64,000 bases of DNA, from NCBI RefSeq assembly GCF_020509005.1, contig NC_063012.1, positions 9,238,001 to 9,302,000 on the forward strand. Direction: 5' to 3'. The DNA comes from Fulvia fulva (taxonomy: Eukaryota > Ascomycota > Dothideomycetes > Mycosphaerellales > Mycosphaerellaceae). Within the stretch, counting starts at the first letter, position 1, and each line of letters starts with the position of its first letter. This document shows, in pieces, positions 23,950 to 34,671 of this stretch. The notes below the pieces were generated by a model that had not been told where the DNA came from, made no database searches, and saw nothing but the letters and a program-made list of their open reading frames with translations. Made by a program: the position numbers and the translations under genes.

Positions 23950-26900
23950 ATAGTACTTGGACCTTTTTATAACAGGTTTAGCTAGCTTATAAACCTCTAG
24001 AAGTGTAGACTAGTCTTTGGTTTTATAAACCCGTCTATAAGTATCTTAGAGGTTAGGGTGTACTTAATAGTAATAAGCCTCCTCTACTAAAGTTTCCTAA
24101 TAGCGTTATAGGCAATGTCAATGTACTTCGACTTGTTATAAACATGTGCATCTTTTACTAGGGTAAGGGTAGCTTGATTATTACCTCTTAATTGGACTAG
24201 TCTCAAATTTGATATAGTCTCCTAGTTTCTAGTAATTCTTAGTTAATAGGAACAGTCTCCTACTAACTCTAGACAATCTATTTCTCTTAGTAGTAAAGCT
24301 AGGAATTAGGACTGCTTCGTATATACATTTATAGCTATATATTCAGCCTCTATTATAGATGTTACTACAGACTTTTGCTTCTTACTTATCTAAGAAACTA
24401 GTGTCCTATAGAGGAAGAAGACATACCTAATGATTGAGACTCTGTCTGCTTTATCTATTATATAATTAGAATTATAGTATCTAATAAGGTGTCCTTTTCT
24501 AGACTTTAAGAACTAAAGTCCTAGATTAGGGTATAATCTTAGGTACCTAGTGATCTTCTTTAAAGCCTTTATATAGTAGGTAGATGAGTCACTTATAAAT
24601 AAGTATATCCTTCCTAGGGCAAAAGTAATGTCTGGCCTTGTGATTGTTACTAGCTATATCTAAGTACTATTAATACTCTAGTACTCTGCCTTGTCACACC
24701 TCTTATGTATATGGCTTGAAGTTTTAAGGGCCTTATAGCTGTCTATAGGTGAGTATGTAGGTGCTGCCTTCTTATAGTTCATTTCTATCTTAGCTAGGCT
24801 GTCCCTAACAAAGTGTCCTTAGTCAAGTTTTAGGATTCCTCTCTTCCTGTCCCTTATGACTCTTATACTAAGGATCTTTTTAGGTTCACCTAGATCTTTG
24901 ATCTTAAAGATCTTGCTAAGTTCTCTTTTGAACTAGAGAATATCTATTAACTTTAGTATAGCAATTGGAATGTCATCTATATATATAAGGATTATGATCT
25001 CCCTCTTCTTATAGATAAGTAGGTATAGATCTACTTCTGACTGTGTGAATCTAATCTCTCTAAGCTTTGATATATAGAGTTGATTCTAATCTCTAGCTAC
25101 TTACTTAAGTCTATATAAGCTTTTAAGGATTTTGAACACTATGTTTAGTAGAAGCTCAACTCCTAGTAGTAGTAACATAAAGATGTCTTTATAGAGGGTG
25201 CTTTCTATAAATGCATTGTTTACATCCACTTAGTAAAGATGAAGATCCTTCTTATATATAATAGCTATAAACACCCTAAGGGTGTCCTGTCTTACTATAG
25301 GTGTAAATGTCTCTATAAAGTCAACACTTAACTTCTGTAAGAAGCCCCTTATAACTAGTCTAGCCTTGAACTTTTCAATAGCTCCACTAATACTTCTCTT
25401 AATATTAAAGACCTATCTTAATATAACTAGATTTGCTCCTTTTAGTAGAACAGAATTTTCCTAGGTGTTGTTACTCTATAGAGCATCTAGTTCCTTTTAG
25501 ATTGCTTCCTTCTAAAGATGTCCCTATTCCTTGTCATTTATAGCATCCTTATAGGATTTTAGAATTAGGACCTCTTGCTTATATATAATAGCTTCTATAG
25601 TTACTATAAAGGCTATTTCCTTAACTTCTTCTAGGAATTTGCTATCCTATAGTATTGAACTGTCCACTGATTATATAGCTACAAAGAAAGCTTAGTAAAA
25701 AGCAGTAAGGTTCCCTAAGAGGTCTATTACTTCTCCTACTTTAGTAGTTAGTTCGGGCTTAGGGACTATAGATTTTAGGGCTTTCTGTTTTATGTCATAG
25801 CCCTCAACATTATAGTCAGCCTTTCTCTTTCTAAGGGATGATTTAGGGACCGTTACTTATGACCTAGTAACGTCTATTTCCTAGGGATCTAGGGAGCTTC
25901 TCTTAATTAGCTGATCGATTTTCTGAAATTCCCCTACGTTCTCCGGAGGTTAGGGAAGTTATACAAACAGCTTTCTTAGCTAAGCGACTTTAGGGCTCTT
26001 AATTAGCTAATCTATTTCGGGGGTGCTCTAATAAACGCCTAAATAGTAGGTAGATTGTCCTAAGGATACGTTCTTCCTCGGCCTTCCTAAGGGCTTCCTA
26101 GCTAGTACACTGCTTAGTAGATTCAATGTTAGAACATTAAGACCTATATCACCTCTAGGCTAGTCCTTAAAGAAGTCTATATATATGTGTTGTTTAACAG
26201 CTCTTATGTCTAGTTCCTAAAAGAGCTAGGCTTTAGCTATGTTTTTAACATACCTAATAAACACTACTTCTTTACCCCTATTTATTAGCTTGTCACTTCT
26301 TACCTATTAAGGTTAGGATCTTGTGTCTATATAGACAATAGCTTTGCATCCCTAAACTTTTAAATGGTTGATGGTCGGTTTGATACTATTAAAAGCCTTA
26401 TCTAGTAAAACCTTGAACCTATCGTAATCTAGGCTATTTAGTAGTTTATTCCTTATATAAGTTTGGGCCTCTAGTGCTTGAGGCCAAAATTCAACCGGCA
26501 TTTTAGCCTCTTCAAGCATTGCCCTTATAGAGTCCTCTAAGGTTTATATTGACCTCTTAACTAGTCCATTCTATAGAGAGTTATATACCTTAGTCGGCTC
26601 GAGCCTAATCCCTAAATCCTTCTCCTACTACTTCACTAATGTAATAAGTTCTTTTGTATTGTCAAGTCTTACTACTTTTAACTACGCTAATGATTTCCTC
26701 TCTACTTTGATCTTCTAGTTCTAGAGAGCAACTAGAGCATCTTCTCTTTTCCTAAGAGGAAAGGTCTACTTCTTCCTAGAGAAGTTGTTAACAATCTTAA
26801 GCTAGTATTTAAATCCTAGTCTTGAGATTGGTAGTAGGCTATATATGTCAATAGATATAAGGGCAAGTCTTTCAGGTCTTCTCTCTATAACTTTGCCTTT

Positions 26901-27600
26901 ATACTTCTTTATCTTTGCTATTGAACATACTCTATACTAGTAAAAGCTATCCTTAGGGATAGGAATAGGTTCTTTTAAGTCTATTACCTTATAAAGATTC
27001 TAGAGCAAATTCTTCCTAAAGTGTACAAATCTTCTATACTAAAGCTCCTACTACTTTAGGTTGGTCTCTAATTAAGTAGTCATAAAGGCATTCTCTATTA
27101 GTGGTGTACATAATGAGTAATGTGCCCGTTCTTATAGGAGAGGAGAAATCTCATTAATAAATAGAACCCCCCTAAGGAGCTTTGTCTAGACAATAGTCTT
27201 ACTAGAGGAAGAAACAAGAGAAAATGATAGAGGTTATACACCAAACTACTTACTAAACTAGTTCTATGAAACCAGGTTTACTCCTAGCTTAGGTATAAGT
27301 AGGACATCTTCCAAAACAACTTTTCTACTAGCTCTCCTACTTATCTCTACATTCCTAATATAAGTGGCTAATAAAAACCTACCTCCTACTTTGATCTATT
27401 TCTTCCTTGTTAAGGGAGTTATAGATCTAAAGAGGCAGCTTTAGTCAGTTATATAGGATGAAGCATAGGAGTTAAGTAACTACTCTGACGAGGAGAACTT
27501 ACCTTAGACTTCTATAGTTAAGTAAGCCACTTTATCATACTCATCATTATTAGACATTGTCTCTAGGGATGAGCTACATAAGTCACGTGACTCTTAGGCG
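23950..27600 (-). pseudogene. Copia Pol remnant: integrase, RT, RNase H
   Basis: Minus-strand coding remains. Integrase-like sequence occupies roughly 27,100-26,100. RT runs from about 25,500 to 24,850; its core QSEVDLYLLIYKKREIIILI precedes the catalytic YIDD (24,972-24,983). RNase H ends with EAEYIAI near 24,340. Stops are scattered but less dense than in the gypsy and LINE copies. Domain limits are estimates. Confidence 0.75.
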
Positions 27601-27839
27601 GAAAACCTTTTTCTAGTCTTCTTTGCTTTAGAGGTATAAGACTAGGCCTAGTTCTTCTAGAGTAATAGTATATTAGAGCTGAGTTTCTTCACCATTTTCT
27701 TAAGTTCTTCTATAGAGGACTTCTCTCTTAGTGTCCTCCTTAAAGTAGGTAGTAGAGTTCTCTTCTTCTTAATATATATTATATTCTAGGAAGATAGTAG
27801 TTAGGAATAAGATCTAAGGACCTTTCTTGCCTTAGGTAA

Positions 27840-28640
27840 ACTAGGGCAGTCCTTAATTAGATGATCCTTCTTATAGAGAAGGTAGGAGAGTGGTCTTACT
27901 AGACCTAAGGGCTTGACCTAGGTGGCTGCCATGCCATACTCAGCCTTAGAGGGATCCAACCTAGCTTCTTGAGCTTCAAGGATCTTTAAGGTCCTTTCAT
28001 GATCCATCTTTGGCTGAGCTATGATAGTATCCCTGGCTACATAGTAGTCAGGTGGCAGTGAGCTTAAGAGCTGGGTCATCCTTACATTAGCTTTCCTATA
28101 ATACTGACCCTCTAGGTCAACATCAGCAATCCTTTTTCTAAGAGAAACTAGGTGTGTCTATACAGATCTAATAGTGAACTCTTCACTCATCTTAAAGGTC
28201 ACAAATTGCTTTGTGAGCTTATATATATAGGTTGGTAGCACCTAGCTATACTTGTTCTAGAGATACACCTACTTCTTAGCAGCTCTTCTAGATTTATATA
28301 AGCCCTCAAGCTCAAATTCATCTTCTTCTATAATCCTACTAAGGATACTAAAGTTGTACACTACATTGTGTCTTGTCTATATTAGCGTATTAAGGATCTC
28401 TTCGGTTGTAGCCTCTTCTTAGAGTTTTAGAGTCTTGCCCTTGATGTTGTCAAAAGACACTTCTATTAGGTCATCAATTGCAAAGAATGCTAATTAGCTC
28501 TCTATCTTATATCTCTAAAGGTTGAACCATCTCTTCTAATTGTCCCTCCTAAGAATTGGGATTTTGCCTCCCTTCTCCTCTATCTTCTCTTAGTATAAAT
28601 CTATAATGAATTGGATGTAATAAAGCAAGGTGTATATATT
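27840..28640 (-). pseudogene. Copia Gag remnant with degraded CCHC knuckle
   Basis: The minus-strand frame at 28,140-27,910 is open and reads as a Gag segment (QLLSSLPPDYYVARD, then KILEAQEARLDPSKAEYG). Downstream, near 27,890-27,845, a zinc knuckle reads YLLYKKDHLIKDCP, so the first two Cys are lost to TGY-to-TAY changes. Gag forms the particle that packages element RNA. The rest of the frame has scattered stops; ends approximate. Confidence 0.72.
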
Positions 28641-29038
28641 CTAAGGTGGTAGCTCAGATCCTGCTAAGGCTTCTAGTATAGAATAGGAAAGTTCGTAGTT
28701 GTAGATACTAAGGCCTACTTGGTAAAGTAAAGAAGGAGCGGTATAAGGTCTCGGGGCTAGGACATAGGTCTGTCTCTCCTAGTAGAGCTTCAAATGACTT
28801 ACTTGAAGTCCTTCTTAATAGTATCTCGATATAGTTCTACCTATAGAGTATCTTTAAGGTATTGGCTTTAAGTAAGCCGTATAGAGTCCTTGTCTAGGTT
28901 ACCTATTACTTAGTATCGAACTAAGCTCCTTAATAGGATAGACGGGGTAGACTTCTGATTCCTAGATGTTTTCTACTACGATAGTAAGGGATATAAGTAA
29001 CCTATACTGATATAGGTTACTCTTATTCCTATATAAAC

Positions 29039-29052
29039 CCGGGCTTATAACC
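29039..29052 (-). promoter_or_regulatory. Copia primer-binding site resembling half of initiator tRNA-Met
   Basis: Directly next to the 5' LTR the plus strand reads CCGGGCTTATAACC; the element strand reads GGTTATAAGCCCGG. This matches the anticodon stem-loop of initiator tRNA-Met (GGGCTCATAACC) except for one C-to-T at a CpA, a RIP-type change. Drosophila copia and several fungal copia elements are primed by a cleaved half of this tRNA. The sequence match is seen; the priming mode is inferred. Confidence 0.65.
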
Positions 29053-29287
29053 TATTAAACAGGTACGGGTAAATAGTAGCGGAGTAGAGTAAGAGATCAA
29101 TCTTTAACTAACTAATAGCACGAGTATATAGCAATATATTAGGAACCAATATGTTGATTATGTTAGATGTCTATCTAAGCTAAAGGGGAGAGAAGGTATC
29201 TCCCTATAAGCTAAGTTATCGTAGATACCTTAGGCTACTAGATCACTTCCTAATTGTTGACTCCCTTTAAGATACTATATCTTAACA
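29053..29287 (-). repeat. Copia 5' LTR (element orientation)
   Basis: 235 bp, pair of 23,667-23,901; begins TATTAAACAGG and ends ATCTTAACA. It would hold the element promoter on the minus strand. The primer-binding site abuts it at 29,039-29,052. Confidence 0.9.
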
Positions 29288-29676
29288 AGCTGTCTAGATT
29301 GAATAAGGTAGAACTCCCTCAATTTTAGGGGCAGTGGCCTACTTTATAGATCGTTAGAATAGCCTTATTAAGAGCTTTCGAATGTGTCGTGTTTTAGGGC
29401 TATAATAGATCGATATCCGTATCGATCCGATTATAAGATATATATTTAGCTAGGAAAAGAGCCTCTATAGGGACCCTTATACTAAATGTCCGAAAAAGAG
29501 CTCAAAACCTTACGAGAATAGCTAAAGGAAAAGCTAGCTAAAGGATAGATATAACGATCTACCTTAAGCGTAGGAACTCTATATATATTCGTTCTAAAAC
29601 CAAACGGGAAACTACGACTCGTATAAGACTACTAAAAGTTAAACGAGATTACGATTAAGAACCAATACCCGCTACC

Positions 29677-30196
29677 TATTATAGTCTCCCTATAGAGTGT
29701 ATAGAAGGTAGGGACAGAAGAGCCTTAGAGTGCTTAGAAGTTGTTAAGAAGTAACAGTCTAGCTTAGTATATAAGCGCTAAGAATTATATACCCCGTAAC
29801 ATTTACTACGGGACCTAGCCCTCTAAATTCACCCCTCTACTAAACCTTAACAGATTCACTTCGGCTCGTAACTATATAACTTACGGTACTCCCGCGAGTA
29901 CTCGCGACCGCGCTAGACCCTAGAAGAAGTATATAGAAGACTCGGAACGTAGGGCAGGTTGGAATAAGGTTTTGAGCAAAGCTACTAAGCGCGGCTTCGT
30001 ACGGGTTAGCCCTATTAATACGGGGATACGTACTCGTGAGGGTCGCGTATAAATATCTAGCCTTCTTTAGGCCTCTCTTACTTTCTTCGTCTTTCGTTTT
30101 GTGTAGCAATTATACTTTACCCTTTTGTATCTACACTTCGTACCTATATTCTTACTTTCACCCTTATATCTTATAGGCTAGGCTCTCGCCCTAATA
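29677..30196 (+). repeat. Gypsy-3 5' LTR
   Basis: 520 bp; starts TATTATAGTCTCCC and ends CGCCCTAATA, where the inverted solo copy has TGTTA and TAACA ends. TpG/CpA at both termini have become TpA. The short open frame across 29,840-30,109 on the minus strand is LTR sequence, not a gene; it recurs in the 3' LTR. Confidence 0.9.
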
Positions 30197-30489
30197 TTAC
30201 GAAAGACTAACAAACCGTCAACTACTCGAGTTATCCTTATAGGTGACCACGCTACCGATAGAGGTGTTAACCTCGACAACTAAGACACTCTATTCTACTT
30301 TAGTAAGTAGACTAATATCCCCTTCTCGAACGCCGCTACCTTCGGTACCTAGGCAAACGCTAACCCCGACACCGCCTACGCTCTTATTAACCGCACCGTC
30401 TCCTCTTTCCGCGAGACCGCCTAGTAGGTCGAGTAAGCAAACAACTAAGCAATATACCTTTAAGGTATTGTGAACACCTTCTAGAACCT

Positions 30490-31450
30490 CGCCCCGTACG
30501 CCGACGATAACCGCCGCTAGTACTTCTCTAAGAAGGTTAACGACCTAGACGAGTTCGACGGTAATAAGAGCAAGTTTAAGGCATTTAAGACACAGCTCAC
30601 TATTAAGCTATTAGCTAATGCCGACCACTTTCCGTAAGAGAAGGACAAAGTTACGTACGTCTTCTCCCTCCTTCGGGGAGACGCCGCGGCTTAGATATAA
30701 CACTATATCGACGACGCTACGTAGACTATCGGCTGCCCGGACGTCCTTACCTTAATATAGGACCTCCATACTGCCTTTAGTGATCTAGACCGTAGAGCCA
30801 CCGCCTAGAACGCTATCTATAACCTCCTCTAGAAGAACAAGAGCTTCGCCGAGTACCTCGCGGCCTTTAACCGCGACATCGGGTTTACCGGCTATAACGA
30901 AGAGACTAAGAAGAGCACTCTCCGCCGTGGTTTGTTAGTAGAGCTTCTTCGAGCCCTCGAGGACAAGGACGTCGGTACTATAAGCTTCCGTAAGCTCGTC
31001 GAGACCTACTAGCGCCTCGACTCTAATATAAAATACACCGCCTCTCTCCTCGCTTCCCGTTCTTAAGGTCGTTAGCCTCGTAGTCCCGGAAGCCACTTCG
31101 CTACTCTACTAGGCGCCGCCGCTCCTACGGCTCTCCCTCCCGTCTCTATAGGTAACGCTATAGATCTTAGCGCTAGTACCGCCGTCCCTCGAGTCTAGGG
31201 CCTCGTTAACGGTAAGCTCACTCCCGAAGAGAAGCTTCGCCGTCGCTAGGCCGGACTCTACACCTACTACGGCGGTCTAGGCTATATCGTAGCTAACTAT
31301 CCGTAGCTCGCTACCCGTAACGCCCGTAAACCGGTTCGCGGCGCTATCGGCGCTATCGAGCCTACTCCTACTACTCCCGCTAAGCAGGAAAAAGCCTAGG
31401 TCTTCCTTATCGACGCGATAAAGACTAAGAATAACGTTTACCGAAAGTGA
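30490..31450 (+). pseudogene. Gypsy-3 Gag remnant
   Basis: Plus-strand frame reading a retrotransposon Gag domain: KVNDLDEFDGNKSKFKAFK near 30,540, FAEYLAAFNRDIGFTGYN near 30,850, and TLRRGLLVELLRALEDKD near 30,920. Then a linker and a degraded CCHC knuckle at about 31,250-31,310. TAG stops stand where CAG/TGG is expected. This is the Ty3-type Gag (PF03732-like) that forms the particle. Confidence 0.72.
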
Positions 31451-31499
31451 AGAGAGGAAAGAAGTTGAGGATTAATATAGTATAGCTAGACCTATACGA

Positions 31500-34020
31500 C
31501 GAGACGGGCAAGGACTACGCTTATAAACCGTTCGTTACGAATATAAATATCGGCTTAAAGAAACTCTCTTCTTCTAATCTTACTCTTATAGACACTAGCG
31601 TACTAGGCGAGTCTTTTATAGACTATAAACTCGCGACCTCTCTTAACCTCGAGCCCTAGGAACTAAAGTACCCTCGTACCCTTAAACTCTTTAACGGTAC
31701 GGAGACTACTACTAGTAAGATTACTTATATTATATACACGTTAATCACCCTCGGAGGCAAGCGTATGTCGATTACTAGCTTCCTTACGTCCCTACCGTAT
31801 TAGAAGTGTATCCTCGGCCTCCCCTAGTTTAGACGACACCGACCTATTATCGCCTAAATCCCCCTAGTTACCTATCGCCTTCCTCTCTAAGAAGATGACC
31901 GCTACGGAGTATAACTACGAGATCTATAATAAGGAGCTTCTCGCTATCGTTAAAGCTTTTAAAGAGTAGCGCCCCGAGCTCGAAGGCTCTACTATACCCG
32001 TCTAAGTAAGCTCCGACTATAAGAACCTCGTCTTCTTTATAAAGAGCAAGCTACTTAATCGTCGCTAGGCCCGCTAGAGCGAGTTCCTCTCCCGGTTCAA
32101 CTTTATAATCTCGTATACGCCCGGTAAGGCTAACTCGATAGCCGACGCCCTTACCCGCCGCCCTAGTAACTCTCTAGTTAATCGAAGAGGGGGCCGGCAA
32201 ATCGTAGAGTAACAAGTCATTAAAGAGTACAACCTCTCTTCCGAGCTTCGAGAGTACCTATCGAACGGCTAGCCTACGCTCGCCGCTTCCTTTACTACTC
32301 TCGTACTCGCTCCTACCTACCTTAACGAGAATGATAATGAATCCGAGCCTAAAGAATACGCCTCGGACGCTAAGGACTTAAACGACGATAAAGAGGGCTT
32401 AGTAATAACCGACGGCTTATCCGAATTAGACTTTAAGGGGTTTAATAATAAGGAGTAACCCGAAGGCATTATAGTACGAGTACGAATAGCGTACGATACC
32501 GATATAGACGCCTAAGAGTTAGTTTAGGCCCTTAAATCTAGCGCGAGGACATTCCCGGGCTTCTCGCTATCCGAGTACGAGCTCTAGGAAGGTGTCGTCT
32601 ACTTCCGTAAGAAGCTTTACGTACCGTAGCCCGAAGGCTCTAATATCCGAGCTAAGATTCTTTAAATTATCTACGACTCCGCCTCTAGGGGTCACCTAGG
32701 CGTAGCTAAGACCTATAAGCTCCTCGCTAGGTATTACTAGTGGCCGTATTCCTAGAAGGCCGTCCGCCGCTACGTACTAAACTACGCTACTTACCGAAGA
32801 GCTAAAGCTAACCGCTACCGTCCCTACGGTCTCTTATACCCTCTCCCGGCTCCTAATCGTCCGTAGAAGCACATTACTATAGACTTTATTACCGATCTTC
32901 CTTACGGCAAGACCTTTAGCGGCGTGAAAGTAAAGGCCCTTCTAGTGATCGTAGACCGTTACTCTAAGGACCGGTATATAATCCCGTGCTAGAGTATGAC
33001 CGTAAAGGAGACTACTCGCTTATTCTACGAATTCGTCTAGCGCTTTTAAGGCCTCCCGGATAGTATTACCTCTAACAGAGGCACCTAGTTTATCTCGTAC
33101 TTCTAGAAGCGTCTATATACTATCCTAGGTATCAAGTATAACCTCTCGACCAGTTTTTAGCTACAGACCGACGGCTAGACCGAAATTACGAACGCTATCC
33201 TTAAGTAGGTCCTTCGTTACTTCGTCGACTACTACTAGAAGGATTGGCCTTAGTATATCCCTACGGTAGAGTTCGCTACTCGTAACTAGGACTCGGAGAC
33301 TACTAGCTACTCTCCCTTCTATACTACGAGAGGTTACTACCCTCGTATAGGTATAGAACTAGAAGAACCTCTCCCGCCTACCGAAGACGTAAACGAGTAA
33401 GTAGTAGACGAGTTCGCTACTATACTCTTATAGATCTATAAAGAAGTCTACGACGAGATAGTATACGTATAAGTAATCTACGAGGATTAAGCTAATCGTC
33501 GTCGCTAGCTAGCTCCCGACTACTAAGTAGGCGATATAGTCTACCTTAACTCTAAGAACATTAAGACGGACCGCCCCTCTAAGAAGCTGAACTAGAAGAA
33601 CCTAGGTCCTTTTGAGATCACCGAGCGTATTAGTTTACACGCCTACCGTCTAGCTCTTCCTACGAATATAAAGATCCACGACGTCTTCTATCCCGTGCGC
33701 CTTCGGCCGTCGGCTAAGGACCTATTCCCGAACTAAAACTAAGACATACTAGGTCCTCCCGATAAAGTAGAAGTCGACGAGCCTATTAACCTACCTTCTA
33801 ACGACTATACCGTCCGTAAGATCCGGGGAATCCGCGTAGAGCCTAACGACGTTAAAGGACTACCGCCGATTAAGTATAAAGTCGAATAGTAAGGTTGCCC
33901 TAAGTAGGATACCTTATAGGAACCTATCTAATATATCATCTTTAATCGTTAAGCAATCGAAGAGTACTACGCCCGCTTAGACGGCCTAGAAGTTAATATC
34001 GGTAGGCTCTTCGAATCTAA
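31500..34020 (+). pseudogene. Gypsy-3 Pol remnant: protease, RNase H, integrase, chromodomain; RT missing
   Basis: Protease at 31,580-31,830 (the catalytic DTG is now DTS; ILGLP near the end). At about 31,850-31,890 it passes straight into the RNase H block [20 protein letters not shown]. RNase H ends with SYTPGKANSIADALTRRPS near 32,110-32,165. Integrase follows: SRGHLGVAKTYKLLARYY near 32,680, IDFITDLPYGKTF near 32,880, and VDRYSKDRYIIPC near 32,950. A chromodomain-like tail (YTVRKIRGIRVEPNDVKG) ends near 33,960. Interrupted by TAG codons. Confidence 0.78.
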
Positions 34021-34152
34021 GCTCTTCGACGGGGCTTACTAATAGTATATCGACTATAATATTAGGCCTAGGCCTAGTACTAAAGCTGAACATCCTCGAT
34101 ATATAGAACTACTACGGCTTTGTAGGAACTTAGCTTTGTTCGGGGGGGCTAC

Positions 34153-34671
34153 TATTATAGTCTCCCTATAGAGTATATAGAAGGTAGGGACAGAAGAGCC
34201 TTAGAGTGCTTAGAAGTTGTTAAGAAGTAACAGTCTAGCTTAGTATATAAGCGCTAAGAATTATATACCCCGTAACATTTACTACGGGACCTAGCCCTCT
34301 AAATTCACCCCTCTACTAAACCTTAATAGATTCACCTCGGCTCGTAACTATATAACTTACGGCACTCCCGCGAGTACCCGCGACCGCGCTAGACCCTAGA
34401 AGAAGCACGTAGAAGACTCGGAACGTAGGGCAGGTTAGAATAAGGTTTTGAGCAAAGCTACTAAGCGCGGCTTCGTACGGGTTAGCCCTATTAATACGGG
34501 AATACGCACTCGCGAGGGTCGCGTATAAATATCTAGCCTTCCCTAGGCCTCTCTTACTTTCTTCGTCTTTCGTTTTGTGTAGCAATTATACTATACCCTT
34601 TGTATCTACACTTCGTACCTACATTCTCGCTTTCACCCTTATATCTTATAGGCTAGGCTCTCGCCCTAACA
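34153..34671 (+). repeat. Gypsy-3 3' LTR
   Basis: 519 bp, pair of 29,677-30,196, ending CGCCCTAACA. Preceded by a G-run (CGGGGGGGCTAC at 34,141-34,152) that would be the polypurine tract. Confidence 0.9.

Larger units (their letters stand above)
23667..29287 (-). mobile_element. Ty1/copia LTR retrotransposon, near complete, degraded
   Basis: A 5,621-bp element with 235-bp LTRs at 23,667-23,901 and 29,053-29,287, and target-site duplication AGCTA/AGCTG (23,662-23,666 and 29,288-29,292). Minus-strand order is gag (about 28,640-27,840), integrase, RT with YIDD at 24,972-24,983, and RNase H with EAEY at 24,339-24,350. This order, integrase before RT, defines copia. Mutations include TpG-to-TpA changes, but the body is also poor in CpG. 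A patch at 27,900-28,140 keeps normal CpA/TpG and an open Gag frame. Confidence 0.92.
21073..29410 (-). mobile_element. LINE-B: partial LINE lacking its 3' half, split by the copia element
   Basis: Two parts, 21,073-23,666 and 29,293-~29,410. They match LINE-minus from about 12,765 to its 5' end almost base for base, minus strand. The missing part is the 3' half (RT onward). That is the reverse of normal 5' truncation, so a deletion or recombination at about 21,073 is likely. Contains the ORF1 and endonuclease remnants with dense TAG stops. The copia insertion site is the sequence AGCTG, which can be seen uninterrupted in LINE-minus near 15,350. Confidence 0.8.
29677..34671 (+). mobile_element. 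Gypsy-3: Ty3/gypsy element with no reverse transcriptase domain
   Basis: A 4,995-bp element, LTRs 29,677-30,196 and 34,153-34,671, target-site duplication CTACC (29,672-29,676 and 34,672-34,676), inserted in the RT of gypsy-2. Internal order on the plus strand: Gag (about 30,490-31,070), a zinc-knuckle remnant (31,250-31,310, YYGGLGYIVANYP), aspartic protease (LIDTSVLGESFIDY at 31,586-31,627), then directly RNase H (31,880-32,170), integrase (32,640-33,370) and a chromodomain-like tail (33,790-33,970). The RT domain is absent. RIP-type stops throughout. Confidence 0.88.

Noticed and set aside
29840..30109. 89-residue minus-strand frame that recurs at 34,316-34,585
   Set aside because: Both copies lie inside the gypsy-3 LTRs, so the repeat is the LTR pair and not a duplicated gene.
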